Assembly (NCBI GenBank): GCA_017893485.1
Contig: JACEHZ010000375.1
Location: forward strand, 930,001 to 994,000
DNA from: Hemerocallis citrina
Taxonomy: Eukaryota > Streptophyta > Magnoliopsida > Asparagales > Asphodelaceae
Direction of reading: 5' to 3'
Length of the DNA: 64,000 nt
Below, in pieces: positions 33,987 through 46,012 of this stretch. Below the pieces are notes generated by a model. That model was given only the letters and a program-made list of their open reading frames with translations, ran no database searches and was not told the origin of the DNA. Both the position numbers and the translations under genes were made by a program. How positions within the stretch are numbered: the stretch's first letter is position 1; the number at the start of each line of letters is the position of its first letter.

Positions 33987-36112
33987 CCTCCAGTCCACCG
34001 TCGCCCTTCATCGCCCATCCTCGCCATCATCGCTGCGTGCAGCCTCCTCGTCTTCCTTGTCAAGCACCTCATCCTCCGTCGCCCCCATCCGCTGTCTTCT
34101 CCTCACCGTCGAAGCCTCCATCCCGCTCACCCTCCCCATCGCCCTATCTACTGCAGTCGCCCTCGACAGCCCTAGTCATCACCGCTATCGCACAACCATC
34201 TCTGCACCTCGAGCCACCACTGAAACAACCACCCACCACCGTTGTCTACCTCCTCGACCTTCGACCTCCCTCTTTCCTCTATTTCCTTCCGAAATAGAGT
34301 CCACCACTTTCATCGAAACCGTTGAAGGTGTGCCGCTCGCCGCCCTCGTCAGTCCGCACACTACTGCCCACCGTCGAAGTCGAGCCAGAGCCACAGTCGT
34401 CGCAATCGCTGTTGCTGTTCGGCTGTGGATCGCTGCTTGCTGTTGAGGCATTGTTTGCTATTTGTGTTGGCCACTATTGCTGTTTTCTGTATTGGAGATC
34501 AGCTATTTGCTGTGTGGAGATCTGGTGTTTACTATTGCTTTTGGGTTGTTTTGCAGTTGCATGTGTTTTCCTGTCGATCGCACGTGTTGTGGTTGCACGT
34601 AGTTTGCACGCATTTTCACCGTCGCTCATCTCGCTTCTGTTCACCATCCCGTAAGGCAAGTATCTTGTACATCTTTTCCGTTCCGTACAAGCAATTCATT
34701 GAATCCCGGCATTTAGTAAATTGTTCGTGTTGAAATTCATAAATTTTTTACTTCGTGATATTTGATATATAATTGATCAAATCCATTCCTGTTTCCTCTA
34801 TGATTCGAAACCATCAAAAGGGCGGGTGTTCCCTCATTCATGACACAAACACAAGAAATTGAACCATACATATTCGAATGTTTAAGTAGAATGAACAAGT
34901 GATTGAATGAATTGAATTCGTATGAGCTTAGATGTTATATATTTGAAATTTATATTGTAGAATTAGAGCTTCAACATGTGAATTAATAGAAACCCTTTTC
35001 TGATTTCGCCGTATAAATGCTTGTTAAAACCTAGTTTTGGAAATTATATGATTACAAGTAAGAATCATTTTTTTTTAATCAAACCGGCAAGTTTCTGCCT
35101 TGCTACAATTTTTAGCCAGGTTTTGACCCAGTAGAAGTTTAAATCGATTAAAACTTTGTAAACGAATGTCGTAGCTCTGCGAATCTAGTTTCCAGAACAT
35201 TCGACGGATTCAGATTCAGAGTTATAGACAATGAGTTATGATTTTTTTGTACTATTGGGTCTACATTTTCCAGATTACTATTTTGAAACGTATTTTCTCG
35301 AATAACTAATTTGAATATCATGCTAAGTATATTTAGGACCTAATGTTTACCAGTATGTTACTAAACATAATTAAGAATTTATTTATGATTTTTCTGAGAT
35401 TTTTAAATGAATTTACAGTCACTTTATACATATAAGAATTTGACCCTGGTATGCTGCCTGAACAGTAGATCTGTAAAGAATAAGAATTTGAACCTTGTTT
35501 TTGTGACTTTCATATATCGTGTGTATATGTGCTGGAACCGGCAGAGAGTTTAGTTTCTAGAACTTCTGACGGATCCAGATTTTCTTTTATGTAGCAGCGA
35601 AAATTCTAGTTTTGGTGCATCAACGTTCTACTGTCCAGAATTGGAGTGCTTGTTGTTTCAATATTTTTAAGTTTGTTTTTGGCACCCAAATATGTTTTCC
35701 GCTCAATCTGAACCTGATTCATGTCCCTGTCATGTTTACTTGTCCCTGATTTTGCACATTCATGTCTGTTTTGGTAAAAAGAATAAGTACCAAGCCGGGG
35801 TTTAAGGGAAAGACCTAGTAGTGGAATATATAGGAAATTGTACTTGGAAGGGGACCCGTGTTTCTCGTAATGATGATAAAAGATTACAAGTTATATGGAA
35901 CTAAGTACCACGGAGGCCACCTCTAGAATCTACGGGGCCACTTTTAGAATCTATAACCTGATTACATGTTATATGTTACAAGTCACATGGAACTAAGTGC
36001 CACGTCATAGGTGATGGGGGCCACCTCTAGAATCTACGAGAGCCACCTCTAGAACCCATTACATGAGTACGTGATACCTGTTACATGATTCTCGAGTAGA
36101 GAAGCGTAGAGA
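33987..36112 (+). mobile_element. Truncated chromovirus-type LTR (E), inverted to LTR B
   Basis: It begins inside the GC-rich leader block (U3 and TATA missing) and continues with AAG|GCAAGT at 34655-34661. AAGCCGGGGTTTAAGGG at 35791, the conserved block in plus orientation, and a repeat zone with CCACCTCTAGAATC (35910-36060) follow. ORFs here are GC-rich leader shadows. It is oriented opposite to LTR B and touches it. Confidence 0.65.
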
Positions 36113-37132
36113 CCGGCAAGTTATGATTTGAGAAGTAGCCAGTGTAGGCTAATATTTTTCCGTGTGTTGATTTAAGTTCGGTAGGGTAAGCTAGCTCTAG
36201 GTGATATTATTTTTATAATTAAACCTAAAGACAGGCACTAGGGGTAGATGTGATGAAGTATGGGCAAATATGAGTATGAGGGTCTTATTTGATTCGCGGT
36301 GGGAGATTATCTCCAGAATTATCGGGGTGTGAGGCATGATGTCCATTCTAACTCACGGTGGGAGATATTTCTTCAGAATTATCAGGATCAAGATTCGCGG
36401 TGGGAGATTATCTTCATAATTATCGGGGCGTAAGGCATGATGTCCAAAATCGCTCACGGTGAGTGATATTTCTTCAGAATTATCGGGATCGAGGCGACGC
36501 TCATGGGGTATTTGTGTGATGAGGTACCATATAACTCGCGGTGTGGGTTTCGTCTCCAGAATATTCGGGGTGTGAGGCATGACGTACGAAAATCACTTGT
36601 GGTTGGAGAAAGACTCAAGAATTATCGGGGTCATGACTCGTAGTGTGGATTTCGTCTCCAGAATTATCAGGGTTACGAATCGCGATGGGAGAACGATTCT
36701 TTAGAATTATCGGGGTGGTACTAGATACTCATAGGATATCTAAACCATATATTAGTCACCGTAGTAGGATTTCATAAAAAGGGATTGAACCCTATATTGA
36801 GGAGTACGTTAAATCCTTGCCCTCGGACCTATATAGTATGGGATGCATAGAACCCGATCAAGTATGCATTAATGTCATTGTAGTGTGAATATCTGCATTA
36901 GGCATTAGGTCATATCATACACTGACATGTTTAGGATTGTCACTTTTTACACTTTGTTGTGCATTCAAGTTTGTGTTTGCTAAAGTGAAAGAAACGTTGT
37001 ATTATAGCATTGCGTCAGTTATATGCAACTAACGTGCCCATAATTTTCAAGTGCAGAACTTGGATTAGCAAAAGAAATAAAGATGAATCGATACTGATGG
37101 TTATTGCCAGATTAAAGTTATTGAATGGTAAT
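36113..37132 (+). mobile_element. LTR fragment H with tandem repeats
   Basis: It contains GGTAGGGTAAGCTAGCTCTAGG-like sequence at about 36181, also seen at 16080. At 36290-36720 there is an array of about 50-bp half-units built on CGCGGTGGGAGAT and CAGAATTATCGGGGT. Related repeats occur inverted at 46660-46920 and 58560-58690. No termini were found, so it is a piece of another LTR family joined to LTR E. A TATAGTATGGGATGCAT block near 36832 resembles 19459. Confidence 0.55.
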
Positions 37133-37490
37133 GCCACGCCCCACATTCCAAGATACAGAAATACGAGCACGTAACAAAGGCCAAGCGGATGATAAGAATA
37201 CCATCCATAACTGTAACAGATTAACTCAACAATATACAAGAGAATACAACCATGCAAGAAAAGAATAACCACATAAACAATGAATAAACTCCAAAATAAT
37301 TATGAAATAAATTCACTAAAAATATTCAACATCTGGAAAAAAGTAAAATTCGGGACACATAAGCCCGGAATACAAAGTATGATAAAAGCAATAAAGTAAA
37401 CAAACAACATGAGAAAACTATAATAGTCTAATAGTCCAGCTTCGATCTTCAAAAAGTTTGCTCACCAAGTCCTTCTGGTATCGCTCCTTC
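37133..37490 (-). mobile_element. LTR fragment F (inner LTR end, minus)
   Basis: TGCCACGCCCCAC followed by GAGCACGTAACAAAGGCC and ACCATCCATAA matches the first 350 bp of the LTRs at 30775, 38115 and 42604. It is cut at about 37490, where RT code begins. Confidence 0.6.
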
Positions 37491-38114
37491 CTCATTAAAT
37501 TGGTTAAGGGTCCAGCAATCTACGAGAAGTCTTGGACAAACTTCCGATAATACCCCACAAATCTGAGGAAACTCCGCACTTCAGATGTTGTCTTCGGCAC
37601 CGGCCAATCCCTGACAGCAGAAATCTTCGACAGATCAACAGACACACCATTGCCGGAGATAAAATGGCCCAGAAAAGCAACCTGATCGAGCCAGAACTCA
37701 CACTTATAAGCTTTCCATAGAGCTGATTCTCCCTCAAAGTCTGCAGGACAACCTTCAAATGCTTAACATTATCTTCTCTGCTCCAAGAATACACTAAAAT
37801 ATCATCGATAAATATCACCACGAACTTACCCAAGAACGGAGAGAACACCTGGTTCATCAAACTCATGAACACAGCTGTACATTGGTAACTCCAAATGGCT
37901 GTACATTGGTAACTCCAAATGGCATTTCTAAGAACTTATAATGCCCGTATCTCATGCGGAAAGCCGTTTTCTGAATATCTTCAACCTTCACTTTAACATG
38001 ATGATAGCCAGAACGGAGATCCAACTTCGAGAAAACTGAAGCACCTCCCAGCTGATCGAACAGATCATCGATCCTCGGCAGAAGGTACCGGTTCTTCATA
38101 GTGACATTGTTCAC
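37491..38114 (-). pseudogene. Second chromovirus (X): RT C-terminal half
   Basis: The minus strand reads [47 protein letters not shown] (RT catalytic motif intact) and then, after a frameshift, [17 protein letters not shown] and [11 protein letters not shown] direct duplication of 23-24 bp (about 37880-37922) repeats PFGVTNV. The code ends abruptly at LTR fragment F. It continues at 41991-42603 once LTR C is removed. Confidence 0.85.
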
Positions 38115-41100
38115 TTTCACGCCCTGCTTCCCAAAAGAATACGGAATGCGAGTACGTGACAAAGCCCAGCAAATGATTTTCATCATTCATAAGCTGTAAG
38201 GATCAACTCAACAGTAAACAGAAATATACAAGAAACATACAACCAACCACGCAGGCATGAAACAAATCTCATAATCAAAAGAATTATTTGAAAACAAATA
38301 CATAATTCTCTAATAAAAACAAGATCTGGAAAACAATAATAAAATTCCGGGACAACATGCCCAATACAAGGTATCAGGTAGCAATAAGGAAACTGGTAAC
38401 TCAATATAAGAATAAACTAAAGCATAAAAGATTTCAGGCAAGCTTAGAATACTTGATCACTTACGCCTGTAGGTAACTCGTCTCCGAATCCTGTATATTT
38501 ATCATTGGAAAGAAATAGGGAACATGAAAATAATCTGCGTGTTAGTGTAAGCTACGGGCCACAGGTAGTACAAGCAAAATGAATAGGAATAAATATAAGG
38601 AAGAAGAACCAAGAAATATACAAGAACAAAGATAAGGATCAAGGAACATGAAACAAGATGAAATCAAGTATAATGCAACTAACTATAAACATATGAACGG
38701 GAAAACAACAACTTGTAACTGGGAAAACATGTAACCATAACTGGTTCATGCAACCTGTGAATCAAAATCATGTGACTTGTAAAGCAAAATCATGTAACCA
38801 AAATCATGTAACTTGTAACAAAATCAGGTAACTAGTAAACAGGAATATGCATGTGCTTGTGTAAATCTTAAGTCTAGAATTCTTTTATCAGCCTAAATAA
38901 TGCATGTTCTACTGCGTCTCATTCCAAAGGTTTGATGCATACAATGATGTTACGTTTAGACTCTAGTGGCAAATTCTATAGGTTCATGTACTCGGGTCTC
39001 GCAGTGGTCAACCATATCATGTAACCAAATCATGTCATTTAACCAAATCATATAATCCAAATCATATCATGTAATCCAAATCATATCATGTAACCAAATT
39101 AGGTGCCACTATTACGGGAAACACAGGCCCCCTTCCGAGTACACTCTCCCATATTGTCCACTACTAGGTCTTACCCTTATACCCCGGCTTATTACTTTTT
39201 ATTACAAAATAAATATGATCATGAGATAACGAGAACAAAATCGGGACAGGACAAGGATGTATCAAGAGTTTATATGATGCAAGGAACATGTTCTAGGTTG
39301 CAAAATACAAGGAACAACATGCAAATATTTAAACATAGCAAAATACCAATTCTGGACAGCAAGATGTTGCTGCACCAAAACTGGAATTTCTGTTGCTATA
39401 GAAAAGCAAATCTGGATCTGCTAGAAGTTCTAGAAACTATACTCTCTGTTGGTTCCAGCGCATATACAGACGATATATAAAAAATTATAGAAACTAGGTT
39501 CAAATTCTTATTATGTACAGGTTACATGTTCAGGCAGTAGGTAAGAGTTTGATACTTATAAACAAAAGTAACTTGCTAAATCAGTTAAAAATTTCATAAA
39601 AATTATATCTAGACTCCTAACAGTGTTAAATATCAGTGTAATTAATCTCAGATTTTAATAATTAAACTAATCTACTATTTCAGCTAATTAAGCAGGGTGA
39701 TGTATATTTTAGACTACATTATGGAATTTAGACGTCACTGTACGAAAATCTGAATATTTTACAATTCATAAATCAAATTGCAAAATCGTCAGATGTTCTA
39801 GATTCCAGACACACAGAGCTAAAATTCTCATTGAATAAACTTTACTCAATGACAAAAAGAATATGGTCAAAACTGAGGTTCTTTACTGAACAGGCATGCA
39901 AGCAGCAATTATATAATCAAGTTTGCATAAATATATTAAGTCAGAAAAATTTTCAAATAATTCTACAAAAATTTGGTGTGGCTCCTAATCATGTCTAGTC
40001 ATGTCCAGATTAATACAAAGTCTAAATTTTACTATTAGCATTTATTTTAATCAATAATTCTTACCAAAACTCTTGTAATTAGAATCTGGAAATTTCGACG
40101 CAGCAGTATTAAAAGTGTGATATATCACAAGTTACAGATCAGATTTCAGATCTGTCAAAAATTCTGGAAACTAGAAACAATGGCCTATGTTTCATATTCA
40201 AAAATTTAATCATTATTCTGACATCAACAGAGTCTAATCTATCGTGCCAAATCAGGACAGCAGTAAATGAAATCACTTTTGCATGAATGAAAATATTAAT
40301 AGTAATTACGATGGATCCGAGATGGTGTATAATGTAAATCAGAATATAAAAGGAATTCAATCAGCAAACCATGCCTGTTCTAAAACTCATCAAGAGGGAA
40401 CGGTATTAACGTATCTAGCATACAACAAAATATTTATAACTCATACTGATTCATGGACATGCAATCATATAGGAAAATAAATCATGTTTGTGTAATAGTG
40501 CAATAACGAAATGTTTGTGCCCTTTTACGATTATGGAATTGATACAACAAATCAAACGGGTAGGGCTAAGATCATCAATAGGTAAAACTTGAATAACGAG
40601 TCACAACGAAGAACTAGTTGCGGTATTTAAAACAAAATGTTTGTACGGGGAAACAAAAGAGATTCGTACAAGCTACTTGCCCTACGAAATAATGAATGGA
40701 AGCGAGACGAGCGACGGTGGACACACGTGCAAACACCGGAGCACGTGCATACACTGTAACGGCATCAACAGCAAAATAGCAAGTGCAACAGCAACAGTGG
40801 GAGGGTCGAACAGCAAACAGCAAACCTCAGCTAAACAGTTGAGCAGTAGCAGTGATGTCGACTGTGGCGGCTATATGCGAGTGTTCGGGGATCGCAGGCG
40901 AGATCCGGTGGTCGGTGAGAGGACAACGCAGTGAGAGCTGGCGGAGGAGACAGGGAGAGGTGAGGTGGTCGACGGAAATGGGTTTCGACAGGAGGATGAA
41001 GATGAGCGGCATGGGGAGACGCTACAATCGATGGTGGTCGGGTTGTTGGGTCGACGTGGCAGCGACAATGATTCGAGACGATGGCACAGCTTCGGGGGCT

Positions 41101-41990
41101 GGTCGAGCGGTGCACAGCGGGGAATGTAGAGGTGGTTGCAGGGGATGAAAATGGAGGGTTGACGGCAAGGTGATCAGGCGAGGAGTTGGAGCATAGGTGG
41201 GTTCGGCAGAAATGGCGGGAGGGAAGGTCGAAGGGTGCAGAGGAATTTTGGCACAAGCACAGGGAAAGAGATGATGAACAGGGAATGGGGGTTTGGCTGC
41301 TGAGTGGTTTGGGTGAAAATAGTGCTAGGGTTAGGGGGTTTAACAGGGTTATATATATAGGGGGAAAGAGGGTTTGGGTAACGGGTTAGGATCCAATAAG
41401 AGATTGGGTTTAAAGTCCAATACAAATGGGTTTGGATTAGTGTGACGGGTTTCGAGTTTTAAATTAACAATAAATAAATAAATAAATAAATAGTAATACA
41501 ATAGTAAAATAATCAAATAGTCTGCATCAAGTTAATACTCAAATACTAATAAATACGATAGGATGTATGGATCTCACAAAATAATTAAGACTGGATTTGA
41601 ATTGACCTAAAATATAATAAATAGCAATTAATTAATTAAATCAAATAGTATACAAAATTCATACTCCAATAATCATAAAATATAGACTAAGATCAATAGA
41701 CTTTCACAAATTAATAAATAACGAAAGATGAATTTTGACAAACTATCAAAAGTAGTAATAATAAGATTATATAACAAAATAGGAATTAGGTTTAACAATA
41801 GTATAAATAATCGATCAATTAGGAATAGAAAATAAAGTATAAATATATCATCATTCGAATTAAATATAATTGTCGATTAGAAAACACATTAATAAAAGAT
41901 CTGAAACAAATTTAGCACAAAATAAGTTTACAAATAATAAAAATATAGAAAATACACGAAAAATACTTATTGGTGGGAACGGGGGTTACA
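38115..41990 (-). mobile_element. Solo LTR C, 3.9 kb, inserted in RT of element X
   Basis: It ends GGGGTTACA at 41990, and its left end TTTCACGCCCTGC is the family TGTCACGCCC with TG changed to TT. The flanks are TCAGC on the right (41991-41995) and TC-A-C on the left (38111-38114), one base short. RT code (CIDYREL | NNVTMK) resumes across it, so this is a clean insertion. Reading minus: TATA (41360-41349), GC-rich leader (41250-40830), and AGG|GCAAGT (40681-40675). The conserved block is at about 39156-39197, and a repeat zone lies at 38690-38850. Confidence 0.85.
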
Positions 41991-42603
41991 TCAGCTCACG
42001 GTAATCAATGCAGAGACTGCGAGTGCCATCCTTATTATTGACGAACAACACTGGGGCACCCCAAGGCAAAACACTATGCCTGATAAAATCCTTGTCCAAC
42101 AACTCCTGAACTTGTACCTTTAGTTCAGCCAACTCAACTGGTGCCATCCAGTACAGAATCTTCGAGATTGGTGTCATTCCTAGTAGAACTTCGATAACGA
42201 ATACCACATCTCGGTCTTGTGGCAATCCAGGCAACTCTTCTGGAAAAACATCGAGGAAATCCCAAACAACAACGGGTGCAACTGCACCATCATTGCACAA
42301 CGACTCAAGTGCACAAGCCTCCTAGTTCACCGAGTTCTTGACACGCTCAGACGGTGTCTCACCCGCATGAAACACGAACTCCTGACGACCTGGGAGCCTG
42401 GATATTACCTTCTTCGCACGGCAATCAATCACAACATGGGTAACTCCCAGCCAATCCATCCCAAGGATAACACCAAAGCCAGAGTTGGGGATCACAATCA
42501 AATCAGCCTTCAACTCCACGCCCCCAACCAAGAAAGGGCTCTGCTTACACACCTTAGAATAGATGATGATGCCTCCACCTGTGGTAATATCCCGAGCAGC
42601 AGG
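41991..42603 (-). pseudogene. Element X: protease end and RT N-terminal half
   Basis: From 42603: TPAARDITTGGGIIIYS, then [19 protein letters not shown] (protease domain C-part). One in-frame stop (near 42322) precedes [55 protein letters not shown] and YREL at the insertion site of LTR C. It is closely related to 28500-29100. The active-site part of the protease is missing because LTR D has replaced it. Confidence 0.85.
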
Positions 42604-45163
42604 TGTCACGCCCTGCTTCCCAAAAATACGGAACACAAGCGTGTGACATTGGCCCAGCGAATGACTTGCGTCATTCACAAGCTATTACTGATTCAACTCA
42701 ACAATATAAATAAGAAAGCGATACAACCACGCATGCATATAAGAATAATCACGTGAACAACAAAACGAATTGAAACATGAAATGACAATAAGATAACCAA
42801 ATATGAAAAAAGTAACAATTCTGGGTCAAATACCCACAATACAATAAAAGTAACAACATTCAATGATTTTAGTCTCTAACACATAAATGATTAATAAATA
42901 AGCGACGATGCTATCCATTCCTTCTCCAGTGTTGTTCTCCCAATCCATTAGGTAATTCTCCTCGATTACCTATAAATTGTTCATCTAAAAAGAGAAAATA
43001 ATATGTCCTTAGAGCAAGTCATGGACAGCAAGTAGAGAAAGTAGTAAAACAATGGTAATAAGGATAGTCAATAACAATAACAATAATGATATCAATGGCG
43101 GTAAGCAATAATGATAACAATGTTCCAGAATGATGACAATATGCAATGATGATGTGATGACAACCTTCAGTCTATTATTCATTTTAGTCCTAGCTAATGC
43201 ACGTACTACTGCGTCTCATACCACAGGTTCGATGCATACAAACAATGTCGTTTAGACCTAAGTGGTGTACTCTATAGATCATGTACTTGACAACGATATT
43301 CATTATTCACTAATCACGATTCACTCTGTGATACACGATACAATAATTTGGCCACGATACAATACACGATTGATTGGGGTACTGTTGTAAGCCACAATCG
43401 ATAAAATACTAGCCAATAACATTATTTAGGGAACACGGGTCCCTCCTCTGAGTACAGTCTCTACATTGTCCACTACTTAAATCACCCTTAAACTCCGGCT
43501 TATTAATTAATTTTTTATTCAATCAATATGCAATAACGGTTGGTAATATTATGATACCAATAGGGAACACTGGAATGATGACAATACCACACTAAGATCA
43601 TGCAATGCAATTCATACAATTCAATGAATAAAATATAATAATATAGATTTAGATTATATCATCAAACATAAGAAATTCAATTCTGGGAAGCAGTAGGTTA
43701 CTGTACCAAAATTAGATTTTCTGCTGCTACAGAAAAGAAAATGTGGATCTGTCAGTAGTTCTAGAAAGTAGACTTCCTCCCGGTTCCAACGCATATTTAA
43801 AGTCAGATTTTTGATAACAGTAGCTAGGTTAATTAAAGGGTTCTTTACAAATTACTGATTCTGGCTTGTTATCGATGTCAATTAGTTACAGTTATAAAAT
43901 CAGTAAATATTCATATTAAAAATTATTAAAAATAATTATCATGACCCTACGCATGGTAACTATCAATATGGAATTTATCATGGTAATATTTGATCATTAG
44001 TTCATCTATTTAATCAGTTTAACATAGTGTAATCATGAATCAGGAAATTCTGGGAATAAAATGCAGCAGTAGTAAAATAATCATAACTCATGCAATATAA
44101 GTCGGGATTCAATAATTTTTAGTTTTCTGGAAACTAGAAACATAAAGATATATTTCATATTTACAAATGTTCATGGTTCAGTGTCAATAGATGGGTCGAA
44201 AAAATCATACCAATTTCAGACAGACAGTAAAAATTCCGAATTAACATATTTCATAGTATAAAAGTGATCTAGGGTTGTAGTTATCAATTCAATTAGTTGA
44301 TTATCTTAGATTAACATGGTAACTATAAAGACAAGGAGATCACAGCGAAGAAACACAACCATGCATCAATCTAATGCTAAACAATATATCAAATCAATGG
44401 TTCAATCAATAGCAACCTAAGATACAACTCTACAATAGTTTATCGATGGAATGACTTGCATGAGTAATCTCTAATATCAAAAGATCTACATGAAATGCAT
44501 GAAAGACACGATCTTTAGAGTCAAATATCGGCACGAAGTCAAGAATAAGGGGATTAACTCGTGTAAATCCTCTACATTCCCAACGAGAACCAAAGTAATA
44601 ATAGTATATGATGAATACGATTAGATCTACTTACGAGAATTTCAATAAACATTCTTGAATATAGACACAATGAATGATTCAGGAAAGAGACGGTGACTTG
44701 CCTTTAGACTATTGGATTAGTCCGAATATAGAATAACGGGATTAGGATCCCGGGGCAACAAAACACGAATCCGCAGCAACACGTGCACTCTATGTGCAAA
44801 GAGACACGCCGCAACACAGCAAACAACAAAGCGATGACAGCAGCAGCAGTACCTGCGGCGGCTCGACTTGACGGCGAATGGCTTCGACGCTGGCAGCGGC
44901 TAGGGCACTCGACTGGGCTGTGGAGGGACAACGGTCGAGGAGGATAGTGGCTAAAGGCAGGGTAGGGGGTGCTCGATGAGGACCAAGGAAGGAGGGTGGT
45001 TTGACGAAGCGACGAGGGTCACAGCAATGACGGCGACACTGGGGGTTCTTCGGTGGTGGTCGGAGGGTGGCGAGGTCGAGCAAGGGGTGCAGGCGGCTCG
45101 AGCGGGTTCGGGAAAGCACAGAGGAGAGAGGAGAGGAGAGGGAGGTAGGGGGACAGCTGAGCA
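42604..45163 (-). mobile_element. Long LTR D, right end truncated, in element X
   Basis: It starts TGTCACGCCCTGCTTCCC and has the conserved block (43458-43501), AAG|GCAAGT at 44702-44696 (minus) and a GC-rich leader (45160-44830). It then stops without TATA, U3 or GGGGTTACA and joins gag code directly at about 45164. About 1 kb of gag-protease is absent at the same joint, so a deletion removed the U3 end and adjacent gag. Confidence 0.75.
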
Positions 45164-45708
45164 AACTTGGTCTCATATTCGCGCACTGTCATGTTGCCCT
45201 GCTGCAGATTCAAGAATTTTGTCACCTTCTTCTCCTGAATATCCAGGGGAAAGAAATGATCCCTGAATTCTTCCAGAAAAGCCTCCCAAGTCATTTGCTG
45301 GTCCCCTAAAGTCCTCTTCACCGATTACCACCAAACACCAGCATCCTTTTCCAACTGCATTGTGGCCAACTTCACCTTATTGGCTGTCGGAGTTTCCGAG
45401 ACCTCGAAGATTGTCTCCATCCGTCTAATCCAATCATCAGCCTCATTTGGATCAGACTGCCCCTTAAACATTGGCAGCCTCATCCTCTTGAAGGACTCAA
45501 TCTGCTTGATAGGATCAGCATTAACAAACCCTGGTCCAACACCATGATTATGATTCTGGTTCTGAGTCTGCGCCAAATTAGCTGCCATCAGTGAATTCAA
45601 AGTCTGATACACCCTGGCGAATTCGGCCTCGAGATCAACTCCCGTTCCTTGGGAACTTCCAGCTCCATCACCATTGTTACCATCATTCCTGGTTCTGTGT
45701 CCTATCAT
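45164..45708 (-). pseudogene. Element X: gag N-terminal part
   Basis: The start at 45708 reads MIGHRTRNDGNNGDGAGSSQ, an open frame. It continues IKQIESFKRMRLPMFKGQSD, WIRRMETIFEVSE, KVKLATMQLEKDAGVWW, a stop, then WEAFLEEFRDHFFPLDIQEK, KVTKFLNLQQGNMTVREYE and KFAQLS, where the LTR joint lies. It is a typical chromovirus gag capsid region, better preserved than the one at 29381-30603. A candidate acceptor TTTTGCAG lies about a dozen bases before the ATG. Confidence 0.85.
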
Positions 45709-46012
45709 TCTACTAAATACTGCAAAATGAGGGTAAAGTTAGAGTATCACAACACAATTCACATCCATATCAATACCTTATGGCAAAACCTCAACCATAC
45801 CCCAAACTAAACATTACATGATCTAGCCATGAAGGGCAATAACTCGATTTGGGTTATTGTGGACCGTTTGACTAAGTCGGCTCACTTTCTAGCCATGAAG
45901 ATTTCGGTTATTGTGGACCATTTGACTAAGTTAGTCCACAATAACACAACACAATTCACGAAGCAATTTCAATGAGTAATCGATTTTTAAGAAACTCATC
46001 TCTGTAGTGCCC
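45709..46012. other. Leader region of element X with an inverted integrase fragment
   Basis: Non-coding on the minus strand; no PBS was found. On the plus strand 45836-45935 reads IWVIVDRLTKSAHFLAMK and then a second, partial copy VIVDHLTK, a short duplicated piece of gypsy integrase in the opposite orientation to gag. Confidence 0.6.

Noticed and set aside
34057..34446. 129-codon ORF in GC-rich DNA
   Set aside because: Corresponds to the LTR leader block of fragment E; the equivalent positions in other LTR copies do not keep a frame.
40831..41256. 141-codon Pro/Ser/His-rich ORF
   Set aside because: GC-rich leader of LTR C; no homology to fragment E or D in the same frame was evident.
42217..42756. 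179-codon plus-strand ORF
   Set aside because: Antisense shadow of the protease/RT code of element X and the LTR D border.
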